Positions 12,569-24,500 of a stretch of 64,000 bases of DNA are shown piece by piece (positions within the stretch are counted from its first letter, which is position 1; each line of letters starts with the position of its first letter). Where the stretch lies: NCBI RefSeq assembly GCF_963678635.1, contig NC_087067.1, positions 21,016,596 through 21,080,595 of the forward strand, given 5' to 3'. The notes under the pieces were generated by a model. The model made no database searches. It worked only from the letters and a program-made list of their open reading frames with translations, and had not been told where the DNA came from. The translations under genes were made by a program, and so were the position numbers. Source of the DNA: Symsagittifera roscoffensis. Lineage: Eukaryota; Xenacoelomorpha; Acoela; Convolutidae.

Positions 12569-15500
12569 TGTATGTATTTATTTATTTATGTATTGATTTA
12601 TTTTTTTATTGTTTATTTATTTATCAGGTGTGTTTTGTTTATTCGTTGATATTTATTGCTATATTTATTTAATTATTTTCTTTCATTTAGTTTTGCTTTT
12701 ATTTATTATTCATGTATGTATTTATTTATTCATTTATTTATTTATGTTTATTTATTTTTGGTTTGTTCGTTCATTTGTTGGTTTGTTCGTTCATTTATTT
12801 ATTTATTTAGTTAGCGTCTTTGTTGTTTGATTGAGAAATTTGATGTTTTACTTCTTAGCTATGTAGTTAAAAGCAAAAAATGATTTTCAATTTATTGTTC
12901 TGTTTAGGATATTTTCAGAAAGATCTGTATATCACCAATTAGCGTACAACGATTTACAGGGAACGCTGCCAACTAGATTTGTCCACTTGCTTTTGGGTTG
13001 CAGCTACATCAAAAATGATTTTAAATTATTTATTTTAAAGATTTATCTATAGTTATATCTGTCCGGTAATTAATTTTCAAATTTGCTTTTGTATTTCTCA
13101 AAAAAGAATTTGTTGGAGCGTGGACTCAATAACGTAAAGCAAAATGTTAAATTTTATGTTACTTCTATTTTCAGTCATGTAATGCAGCCATTTCGACCCA
13201 CGGGCATTGCAAATGATGACAACAGTTGCTATCTCAATTCTGTTCTTCAGCTTTTGTTGTCAAGCGCTTGCATCAGAGATCGGCTCAGTAGACTTACTGA
13301 ATTTGACCATGGTGGCGTGTTAATTTCAACTGTGACAGAGATATTTTGTCAAATGCTGTCCACGGAAAACTTTTTCATCAATGCGTCTACTTCCAAAGTT
13401 AAAATTCTCCAGCATCTTGATTTGAATTACAGCTTCTCATATACCTATGGACATCAGCACGATGCTTCCGAGGTACTACTGTCAATTATCAATGCATTTA
13501 AATCTGAGGGCCAATGGAATTTCTTTGAAATATCGTATTCAGATAATTTCACGTGTTGTCTGTGTAATGTGTCATGGAGAAGACCTGAAACTACTTCTGC
13601 GTTAGTTTTAAGTCCTCCACGCAATGGTCAACTTCTGCAGGAGCTTGTGGTCAATCACTTCGCCAACCAAGCCATTAATGTAACATGTCCAAATTCCACG
13701 TGTATCTCAGAAAGGGCAATAACAACTAAAGAACCAACCCATATTGCAAATACTGTTATTTTGCTGATTGCGCGTTACATGTTTGTCGCTGGCAATCGCG
13801 TTTACTCTAGAGCAGAAGTCACAATTGGTGAAACAATCGAAATTGGTGGATGTGATTACGGAGTAAAGGCTGCTGTTATTCACACGGGGTCTTTTGAATA
13901 CGGTCATTACTTTACTGTCATAAAAACCGCTCATGAGTACCTTTGCGTTAACGATTGCACCATATCGCACCACCATGTCCCTGATTGGGGTTGTGCTTAT
14001 GTTATTCTTTGTGAAAAGAAAGATATGTATCCAACACCCGCTGCCAATATTATGCTGCTGGACAATTTATCAAATAACACTTGTGGTAATGTTAAGAAAT
14101 TAACAAAGTCAAAGATGGATCGGAAAGTGTACCAGGCAGAATGGGCACGAACGAAGCGCGAGAAGGCGAAGACAATAAACCACACAAATAGTTTGTCGCA
14201 AAATTCAGTTCCCAGTCACGTGGATCTAACACCAGTCTCCATTGAGTTTGATTTGGCGGCCACAATTTTTGATAAAAAGAAACCAAAAAGAGAATACAAT
14301 CGGCAGCGTTTGGAACGTTTGCGTAAGAGTCCAACTTTTGTGGAGCAAGAGCGCGTATCACAGCGAAAAGATTCCATTGGTCAAGTGCGAACTGACCGCA
14401 AGCAAGAATATAATCGACAGCGATTGAGCAAATTACGAGTTTTGCCAAATTTCAAAGAACACCAACACTTGTCAAGAAGTAACGAACAATATAAGATTCT
14501 AAAGACAAATGTTGTTAAACAACATTTCCGAAATAACCCCCAGTACGAAGCTATAAATCGATTGAGAAGTCAACAAAGAATGAAGATTCCTAACGTTCTT
14601 GCTAAAAACAAAGAGATGGCTTCCAAACGTGCCAAATCAGCAGGAGTGAAAAAGCGAATTGTCAGTCGCAGAAAAATAAAACCTAGGCAAAAACTTCCGC
14701 CGAGTATTAAACAACTAGTGAGAAGGTGGAACAGAAAAATTTTAGACAGTTGCCTCCAATTTGTTTGCACAATTTATCAAAATTTTATTGTATACATGTG
14801 TTAGTACCATTTTTAGTTCTCGAACTGTTATTCCATGATCTTTGTCAATATAGCAGAATTTTGGTGTATACATGTGTTAGTACGATTTTTAGCTCTAGAA
14901 CTGTTATTCCATGATCTTTGTCAATATAGCAAAAATTTGACGTATACATGTGTTAGTACGATTTTTAGCTCTCGAACTGTTATTTCATGATCTTTGCCAA
15001 TATAGCAAAATTTTGGTGTATACATGTGTTCGTACAATTTTTAGCTCACGAACTGTTATTTCAGGCCCTTTGTCAATATAGTAAAATTTTGGTGTATACA
15101 TGTGTTAGTACGATTTTTAGTTCTAGAAGTGTTATTTTATGATCTTCGTTGATATATCAAAAATTTAACCGATACATGTGTTAGTACGATTTTTAGTTCT
15201 AGAACTGTTATTTCAGGCTCTTTCTCGATATAGCAAAATTTTGGTGTATACATGTATTAGTACGATTTTTTGTTCTAGAACTGTTATTATTCAATTATTA
15301 GTTGTTCAAGTTGTTTGGTTTTTGCTTCAGTTTCTATGCCTTCGGTGTATTGCGCGTAGCGCCTATGTTAGGTACAAAGGGCTATTTAACAGAGTGGGAA
15401 AAATATCTTCGGACAGAAAAGTTACTCATTTCCATTCCCCATTCAAACCTATCCAAACCAAAGGTAGAAGAGTTCCCTTACATCTACTCGATAACGTAAA

Positions 15501-18500
15501 AACGGAACTAAATAGAATGGAAAAAGAGGGGCATATCATAAAGTTGAACAAATGCGATGAAGATTGTTTTATAAGCCCAATTGTGATTACAAGAAAAAAA
15601 GACGGTAGCATCAAGTTGGCATTAGATTCGAAACTATTAAATAATCAGATATTCAAGAACAAGTACCAGATGCCAAACATACATGAACTGATCGATAATA
15701 TTGCTCTTCAACTGTCAAGCAAAGAGTCAGGGGAAGTTTGGTTTAGTAATCTAGATCTAAAGAACGCATACAGCCAACTACAATTATGCACAGACACTAG
15801 CAAACAGTGTAACTTTAGTATCGTGGGGGCGAAACCACTGGAACCTATAGGTTTTTAACTGGATTTTACGGATTGGGCGATATGCCAAACGAATTCCAGA
15901 GGGTAATGGATTCTTTATTGAAAGACATTCCTTTTACCAATTGTTATACCGACGACATTTTAATAGCTTCGAAAGGTTCATTAAATGAACACAAAGCGAT
16001 ACTAACAAACATTTTAAACATTTTGGACAACAAGAACATGGCGGTAAAATGGGAGAAATGTGCATTCTTCCAAAAAGAAATAGAGTGGCTAGGTTTCAAG
16101 ATATCAAAATCGGGCGTGAAACCATTGGTGGAAAAGTCAGATTCGATTAAAAACCTACCAAACCCCAAAAACATATCTGAACTTAGGTCTTTCTTTGGAT
16201 CGATCAATCAATATATGAAATTCGTCCCGAATTTGTCCGCCCTAAGTTCCCCCCTACGACCACTTCTTGTGAAGAAATCAGTCTACCAATGGAATGACGA
16301 GCATACTAAAGCATTTGAAGAACTAAAACAACAGATAGTGAAGATAACAGAGAACAACCACTTCGACATAAAAAGGATGTCAAGACTAAAGACAGACGCT
16401 TCCCATAACGGCTTAGGAGCTACCCTAGAACAATGGAATGGAGAAAATTGGGTAACAATAGCATTCGCCTCCCGATTTTTGAACAACCACGAAAGTAAAT
16501 ATTCTACAAACGAACTTGAATTGTTGGGAGTAGTCTGGGCTACAGAACATTTTAAAAATTACTTGTATGGTGCCGAATTTGAAATTGTGACGGACCATAA
16601 GGCATTATTATCAGCATTAAATGCAAACCAGAGCAACAAAACTATGCATAGCAGATTAACCCGTTGGGTAAATCGACTGTTACCATTTAATTTTAAGATC
16701 AAGCACATTCCGGGAAAAGAAACGGGATTTACAGATTTATTGTCGAGACTACCTTCAGGTAAAGCACTCCCTACATCACACTACGATAGCGAATTTGTAG
16801 TGGCGACAGTACAAAAGATTGTAGAAAACCTCTCTGTAAATAACGATTGTAAAAAGAATAATTGTAAAAAGAACGAAGTGTATTATCCATTGGATGTAAA
16901 TACGATTAGTAACTTGGATTGTAATAATCCAATGGGTGGAAGGAAAGATTTATCACAAAGCATCCAACGGTCGTTCTTCTCGAATATTCTGAATTACGTA
17001 AACTACACTATCAGAATTTGTAATTCCTATCACTCGCGTTCAGAGTCTTGCACAAGCGGTTGTGTTCCTTTAAACTTATCAAAATTTGATTTCGATTATT
17101 TTTACCTATCATACTTTTTTATTCTTTCTTGCCCAATCAGTATTATTAATCAATCAGTCATTAAATTCAGATCAAGAAAAACAATTACAAGAATTTATTA
17201 CATCGGTCAACGTGTTAAAAATTTCCCTCAGGGCAGAAAAGAAAGGAATCTTCTTGAATTTTAATAACGACATAATGTCATACCTACACAAAAAACTGTT
17301 GGCCAAATACAAGGGAGATCTCAGATTGCCAGACAACCCGTTATCACTATCAGATCATTGTTCGAATAAGCTGATTAAACTCATGACGGACGAAGACAAA
17401 ATCCTCAAGGAAGTAAAGAAGGCGGTACACGAAGGCAAACCATTGGACAAATTCGGAGCCTATTTAAAGAACTTCCAGAGGGATATACATGTGAAAGAAG
17501 GGCTGTTATTCAACGATAACAAACTGATAGTGCCGGCTGCATTACGATCACCTTTCCTGTCACTCCTTCACGAGACTCATCCAGGGCAGTTTGGGATGAA
17601 AGCCTTGGCAGAAAACATTTGGTGGCCACACTTACACAGAGAGATATACCATCATGGAAAGAATTACACTCAGTGCATAATGGCCGGTAAGAACCTAAAA
17701 GTGTTACTAGGGACGAACAAGACTGAGAAATTACCGAACCTGACCGAACCAAATGAAGAAGTAGATTTAGACTTTGCCGGCCCATTGGACAAGAGCTGGG
17801 GTAACGCAAAATACCTTTTGTTATGCATTGACCGCTTTTCCAAGTTTCCGTCTGCGAAGGTAGTAAACAACACTTCGACTTCTTCAATTTTAACCTTCAT
17901 GACAGATTACTGCCATCTTCACGGATTTCCAAAGTCCATTAGAGCCGACCATGGGTCATGTTTTACTTCGTTTGATTTTAGAAACTTCTGTGAGAAGAAC
18001 AACATTAATCTAATTCTATGTACGGTTGGCGATCATAGATCCAATGGAGTAGTAGAAAGACTCATTTACACGGTCAAAGCTAAGCTTCTGGCAATGTCGT
18101 TCAACGATCCAAAACCATCCTTAAATACGGCTATTGATAAAATTATTTGGAACATACGCTCGACGAAACAATCATCCATTGGATGCTCTCCTTTCTCAAA
18201 ACATTTTAATAGATCTCCCAATACGTTCTGGAAATCTTTGGTCTCTCACGCAATTAGTTTAGATAAGGGGAAATCAATCATAACGAAGGACAGAGCACAA
18301 GACTGGGGGGCTGATGACGCGTTCGAAGATGGCTACTTGGAAGACAGAACAATTGAGAAAAGAGGCTATGAGAGCGACCCCGCTGACAAAGTAGATCGAA
18401 ATCTTCAGCGAGCCCCACTGTCGAATCCCTTCAGCCAAGGAGGTAACTGGTTTAGGAAAACAGTTAACAGGAGGGAAGGAGAACCTTATTTTAAACCACT

Positions 18501-21500
18501 GGGGAGTAAACCTTTGTCAGACACGAAACATACGGTCACATTAGATAACGGACATGTGATAAGAAAATCGGACTTAGCTTTTAACAAAACCCAACCGGCA
18601 GCTCCTAAGACCTTCACGGCAAGACCGAAAGCGCTAATTAATAGTAATGATTTAGCAGGCAAGCGAAAAAGAAACTCCCCTTCCAAGAGACGAGACTCAA
18701 ATATAGGAGGCCCTTCGATGACTTTCACACCAACGGGTGGAAATTCAAGCAAAAAGAGGAGATCATTCTTCACGACCTCGAAAGGTTCAAAATTCGACTA
18801 TAATAATCTAAATTCGTCGTTAGCGTTAGACCTTTGGGATAAAGTCATTGACGACTACTTGGGTACGGAATCGGAAATTGTATATAATACACCAACTGTT
18901 AACCTTCATAGTAATTTAGATCAACCAAGGAGTACCATACAAAGCCAGACAAACACTGAGACAACATTCAATATACCAACGGGCACAAGCGACGACCCAA
19001 TTCGAGTGGATAGCTCTCCGGAGAAGACAGTGGAGACACCAAAAACCCCGATATCTTCAAAACATCGTGTAAGAAGAAACCCAGGCCCCCCGAAATTCTA
19101 TGGCGATAGACGGTTTATCGACCAAGTGACGCTCGGTACGGAGACCATTAGTGCAGTAGACTCCGATGACGAACCGCTTATTACGTTTTCCGGTGCAAAG
19201 AGTCCGAAACAAATTCCTTCATTCTGTACGACGTCCCCCTCGGATTATCTTACACCCATTGACGAGATCCCACGTCATTCATACGATTTTGGTTGCTGAA
19301 ACCACTCAAGACGAACTCTCAACACCTTCCTCTCAGGCGACAAGGACCGCATGGGTATCGTCACCATTGGTAGAAGTTACCAGTAATACTCAGGATGACA
19401 ACGTTAGTGACATATCCTCGGGCATCGATACCGATGTAAGAATAGAAGCAGATAATTTCCATACTAGATACAACTCTACGGTCTCAAACTCCGAAAACTT
19501 TTAAACTGTGGTAACATGACATGTTACGTATTTGATTTAGCTTTTATCCATTGGATACCCAGAACTTTTTTTTAGTATTTACCTAGTTAGTGAGTTAGTT
19601 AGTCTTCTTTAATTGTACAAATGCCACATAACCCCAATTGTACATATCATTTTGTACATTCAGTTGTTGATATCTGTGTAAACCTGTAAGTAGCATGTAT
19701 ATATTACCATATAATTACCTCCATTGTAACTTGTACTCTCTGTAAAAATCCATTGGTGCTAAATGCGGTTACGTTTTGTTTCTTCTTTGGCCCTGGTGGA
19801 GCGAGGGGAGATGGAGTATATGTGTGATATTGGCTACATCGTTGAGCGGGCAGATATTAATTTTTGTGCACTGGGGAATGTTGTGATTCAGTATTTTTAG
19901 TATGTTATAACCTTGACCTCTTTTACCTAATTACGTACCAGTCAATGTTAACTCTATGAAGTCCAGTGGACTTCGACTCACTAGTTGCTCTTTTTAGACT
20001 ACAGTCGGTTTTAATTCAACCAATACTTTTATTCTCTTTCAACTTTAGTTAGATACAATAGTTACCAGTGGTACATCTTAACTCTTTATTACTGACAGCT
20101 CCTCTGCGATTCGCATGAACAGCGGGGAGGGGGGCGTCGGCGTATTCATTTTCGGTTGACCAACCTTAAAAGTTTTCTAAAGGCGCCAATATTCTATCTT
20201 TTGGCGAAAATCCGTAGCAGGTGGAGAGGAAAAGAGCCGAACAAGTTTATTCACACTTGTTAGTTTTGTTCATCATGCCAAGTTTCAATGGGATCAAGTT
20301 AACAACATTCCTCCCTCCCGGCTTTGGGGGAAGGATGTTAACTTGGAGGATCAAGTTAACATCCTCCCCCTAAATGGATTTGGGGGGGGGGGGGGGGGGG
20401 GGGAGGATGTTAACTTGCTCCTTTCAATGCATTATGACAAAAGAGTGTCAAAAGTGTCGGAAATTCAAAGGTGTCGGAAGGGGGGGGGAGTGGAAAAGAA
20501 AAGAGCTCCTATCTGTCAAACTACAGACGAGGCAAACCTGATTGGGTTGTTGAGGAGGAGGTTTGGATCCGCCTGCGAGAGCCAGAGCATTCAGTTGAGC
20601 ATTGTGGATGGGTGAGTCTCCCTGCTGTGAGCGGCCGCCACCACCCTGCTGGTCCGGGAACTTAATTCTCACGTTCAATTCGTTCTCAATCAGCTGTACG
20701 TTCGATCCACTCTTGCCCAGGATAGTTCGATGATGCATCGGCTCAATTTCAATGTAATCCCAAGTCTGTAGAAAAACAGCAAAATAGTAGTAGTAGTAGT
20801 AGTAGTAAAAGACTTTAATTCCATTGGTGGATACAGGGTTAATATAAATATTGAATGAACTTACGATCGACAATTTTTACAAAAACATTTGACAAAGAAT
20901 GTGCATGATCTGTTTATATCAAACAAAGTTGAAGTTTTAAGCAGTAAAAATTTATTCAGTTTTGATTTGAACATTCCCAGGGGCATGTCGAAAGATATAA
21001 TTTTCAGACGCAGAAGTTCATTGGCAGCACGGGGAGCTCGTACAAAGAAGTTATCGTCAGTTTTCAATTTCCTCGTGTTCGGTATGACGAATAGGCCACT
21101 CGTAGCGGAACGCGTAGGAAGCGAGCTGGTTGCACTTTTGCAGTCAACATCAATAACATTGTTATGGAGCTTCCAAAGTAGAAGAATTTCAACTCTAATC
21201 AATACATAGCTAATTGGAAGCATATTCAGATTTAGTAGCCCTGAAACATACGATGAACATTTCTTGATCCATCTTAGAACTTTGTACTGGAACAGTTCAA
21301 GCTGATGTAATAGTGTCAAAGAAGGGCACCATGCAGGAGCACCGTAAAGTAAGATTGACAGAATGAGAGTATTGTAAAGTAACTTTTTTCGACTGCAGGA
21401 TACCGAGAAAGGAATATTTCGTTTCAGAAAATAAAACAATCTGGAACATTTTATCAACTTAGTATTCAGATGGGATTTCCAGGAAAGATTGTTGGAGACT

Positions 21501-24500
21501 ATGATACCAAGATCTTTAATTTCATCAACAAATGGTAAGATGTCTGATCCGAGCAAGAATTGGATAGAATCATCATAACCACCAAAGTTCAGAACTTTAC
21601 ATTTGGCAGAATGAAACTGTAAGTGATTGTTAGTTGACCAATTAAAAAGAGAATCGATATCTTTTTGAACTAATGATGGAGCAGATGAGCTATAAATCTT
21701 CAGGTCGTCTGCAAATAGATAAAATTCACTATTTAACACATCATCGGTCATATCATTTATAAATAAAATAAACAGAAGTGGGCCGAGAACACTCCCCTGA
21801 GGAACGCCCGAGGTAACTGGCAGAGGAGACGAAATTGATTGATTTATTAGCACACATTGATACCGGTTTGTCAGATAAGATTCAAACAACTGGAGAAATT
21901 CAAAATCAAAGCCGAGTATAACAAGTATAGCAAGTAACAAATGATGCGGTACTGAATCAAAAGCTTTTCTCACATCAAAGTAAATGGCTAGTCCAGGAGA
22001 ATTTTTATCGCAGGAAGAATAAATTGAGTCGAGATAGATGATCAATTGGCTGATAGTACTGCGCGACTTCATGAAACCATGTTGCTGACGTTTGATTAGA
22101 TGTCTAACTTTTGGATAAATAAAGTTGAAAAGAATTCTTTCCAGGATAAGGGAAATTCGTGGTAAAATACTAATTGGTCTGTAGTTAGTAATGTCATTGC
22201 GAGCATCAGATTTGTATAAAGGGGTAACAAAAGAAGTTTTCCACTGACTAGGCCAGTTTTTGTGTTTCAATATCCAGGCATATAAATCGTAAACGAGGGG
22301 TGATATGATATCAGAGCAGTGAGATAACACGAAAGAGGGAATATTATCCGGACCAGTATTACTAGTGTCAGGACAGTAATTCAAAAATGATTCAATATCA
22401 GGTAATGATAAGTTAAGATCGTTTAAACAAATCGAAACATTGGAGAACAAGTCTGGCAGTGTGAACATTTCTTGGTCATTGAAAACTGAAGCGAAGAACT
22501 TGTTGAATCCAGTAGCTTTTTCGAGTTCAGTTGTCAAGGAAATATTGCCGTGATACATGATGGATGGAAGGGCAGAATTATAACCGAGAGTTTTGAGGAG
22601 CTTAAAACATTCGCTCGTAGAAGAAAGATTGAACTGATTAATAAAGACCTCTTTGTCCAATTCAATTGATTCAGAAAGATATCTAGTGATATCTTTCAAT
22701 TTAATTGCCTGCAAATAAGAATTTTCTTTTTTTAATTTGTTAGTTGACCACTAACATAGGTACTACTACTAAAATAGGTACTACTATGATAGTGGTCCCT
22801 TGAAAATAACCAGGTCCCTTGAGAATAAGACACCTAGAGCTCTCTAATCGTTTAATAATTATGACTACGCCTTTCAGAAATATGTCGCAGTATATTTTCA
22901 AACAAATTTCATGTTTTGTTACCTCGTAAAACCTCCCCCTCACCATTTTAAGGTTGAAAATTTAAAAAAAACCGCCAATAGTGGGTTTTGATGACAAATA
23001 AGTCAACCCAATTATCTGGTTGTTAAACCGTAAAATAAAGTAAAGCGAGCAAATTTCAATACATAAACAAAAATGATTACAATTTTCAATCTGAAAAGTT
23101 TCTGGCTGAACATGTTTTGCAAGATTTTTGAAATGCATAATTTATACACAAATTAGTTTTCAAAATTATAACATGCGAAATGCATTCGGGACCTGTCTAT
23201 CATAGTTGCTTTTTCGAGGGACCACTCTATCATAGTAGTACCGCAAAATAATTTATGTTTCAATTTGTTGTAGAAAAAAGTTGAGAAATGCAAAAGATAT
23301 TTTCCGCCGACCCGGACTCGAACCAGGGACCTAAGGATCACAGTACTCTCTACAGTCCTCCGCTCTACCAACTGAGCTATCGGCGGATAATTACCAAATA
23401 ATTCTATGCACATAATAACAAGTTACCAGAAAAGGTGTTGCTTTGCTCTTATCATATTCCATATTCCATCAAGGCTTTGTTGGTTCAGATTTTAACGACG
23501 TATCTATCAACGTTCAGATTTTATCCGTATCTATTGACTTTAATATTACAACCTGAGTTTAGGCAGAAAGATATTTTCATTCTTCAAGTTTAAACTTAGC
23601 TTGCAGAATTCAATTCAATACATACACTGCAGCACATGTAAAAGCCAAAATAACAAAGCTTTGATAGAACATAGCATGAGCAAAGCCGTCAACGACAACG
23701 ACTCCGTGGCGCAACGGTAGCGCGTCTGACTCCAGATCAGAAGGTTGCGTGTTCGAATCACGTCGGGGTCAGTTAGTTTTTATTTCTTTTTCAACGATTT
23801 GTTGAATGTTGATCAGATAGATGTATCAGATACTTTTGTTTTGAGATCCTACGTTACGTTACTTGAAATCCAAGTCAAACAAGAAAAAACCAACCTGGTT
23901 TTTGACATCCTCTACGATCTCGGCGAGACGAGTCTTGGCCAGTGTCACATACTCGGCCGGTCCCTTCACTTTGACAGTTGCTGACTGGGGGTTGGTGGGG
24001 GTGGGGTTGGAGACGAGAGGGGGGAAACTGATCTGCACTCCCCCACACTCGTCCATCACCTGACCCAACACTCTGCGGTTGTTCTGCATGAAGTAGCGGT
24101 GGAGTCTCGGCTCTATCTCCATCTCGCTTTCCACTGTACTTTCCTTAAACACAAACATTCAAATAAGGAACATTTTGTTTTGATTCACCAGACTTTGATT
24201 TTGCTGTTTTGTACAAGTGAGTAGTCGGGTACTAACTACTATAATCAGTAGCGTGTCGAAGGGGGGTTGCCAATTCTGGTTGCAAAATTTTCTGCTCAAT
24301 TCTGGTTGCCAAATTTTTCCAAAGGGTCCGCCCTTTGGTATAAATTTACGACATCCACGTTCAAAAAGGCGCCGGCTCTTTTTCCTTCCCCCCCCCCCCC
24401 CCCCACCTCACGCCAGTTTCAACTTATTAGTGTAACGAGTGGTTTTGCGAGTTTGAGTATGAAGACCAAATATACTTGTCGTGGCCTTATTGGTCTGTAT

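Larger units (their letters stand above)
11484..15372 (+). mobile_element. Helitron/Helentron-like insertion in the retrotransposon
   Basis: The protease frame stops making sense after 11483 and the RT frame resumes at 15373 (YKGLFNRVGKI). Both borders fall on codon boundaries, so removal restores one frame with no duplicated bases. With the left border at 11483/11484 the target is A|T, the element begins TC, and a GCGC-GTA-GCGC hairpin lies 10 bp before the right end: Helitron-like traits. The 3' end (GTTAGG) is not a clean CTRR. A left border at 11474/11475 (T|T, Helentron-like) also keeps the frame. It carries TTTA-rich tandem DNA, a USP-like ORF and a 76-bp minisatellite; no Rep/helicase is present. 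Confidence 0.55.
9637..20091 (+). mobile_element. Ty3/gypsy-type LTR retrotransposon, split by an insertion
   Basis: Two 213-bp LTRs (9637-9849, 19879-20091) flank gag, protease, RT, RNase H and integrase in that order, which is the Ty3/gypsy arrangement. A perfect 5-bp duplication CTGAC sits at 9632-9636 and 20092-20096. The LTRs differ at three of 213 positions, so insertion is recent. The element lies antisense to vigilin in its 16-kb intron. Coding is broken by a 3.9-kb insertion (about 11484-15372) and at least two frameshifts, so this copy is not expected to be active. Confidence 0.93.

Noticed and set aside
11558-12830. Hydrophobic ORFs resembling membrane proteins (IYLFIYLF)
   Set aside because: Translations of TTTA repeats in a tandem array.
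20784-20807. (CTA)n tail as yeast-like TACTAAC branch points
   Set aside because: The repeat never yields the YTNAY consensus in phase, so I only claim that the branch point lies in LINE-derived sequence.
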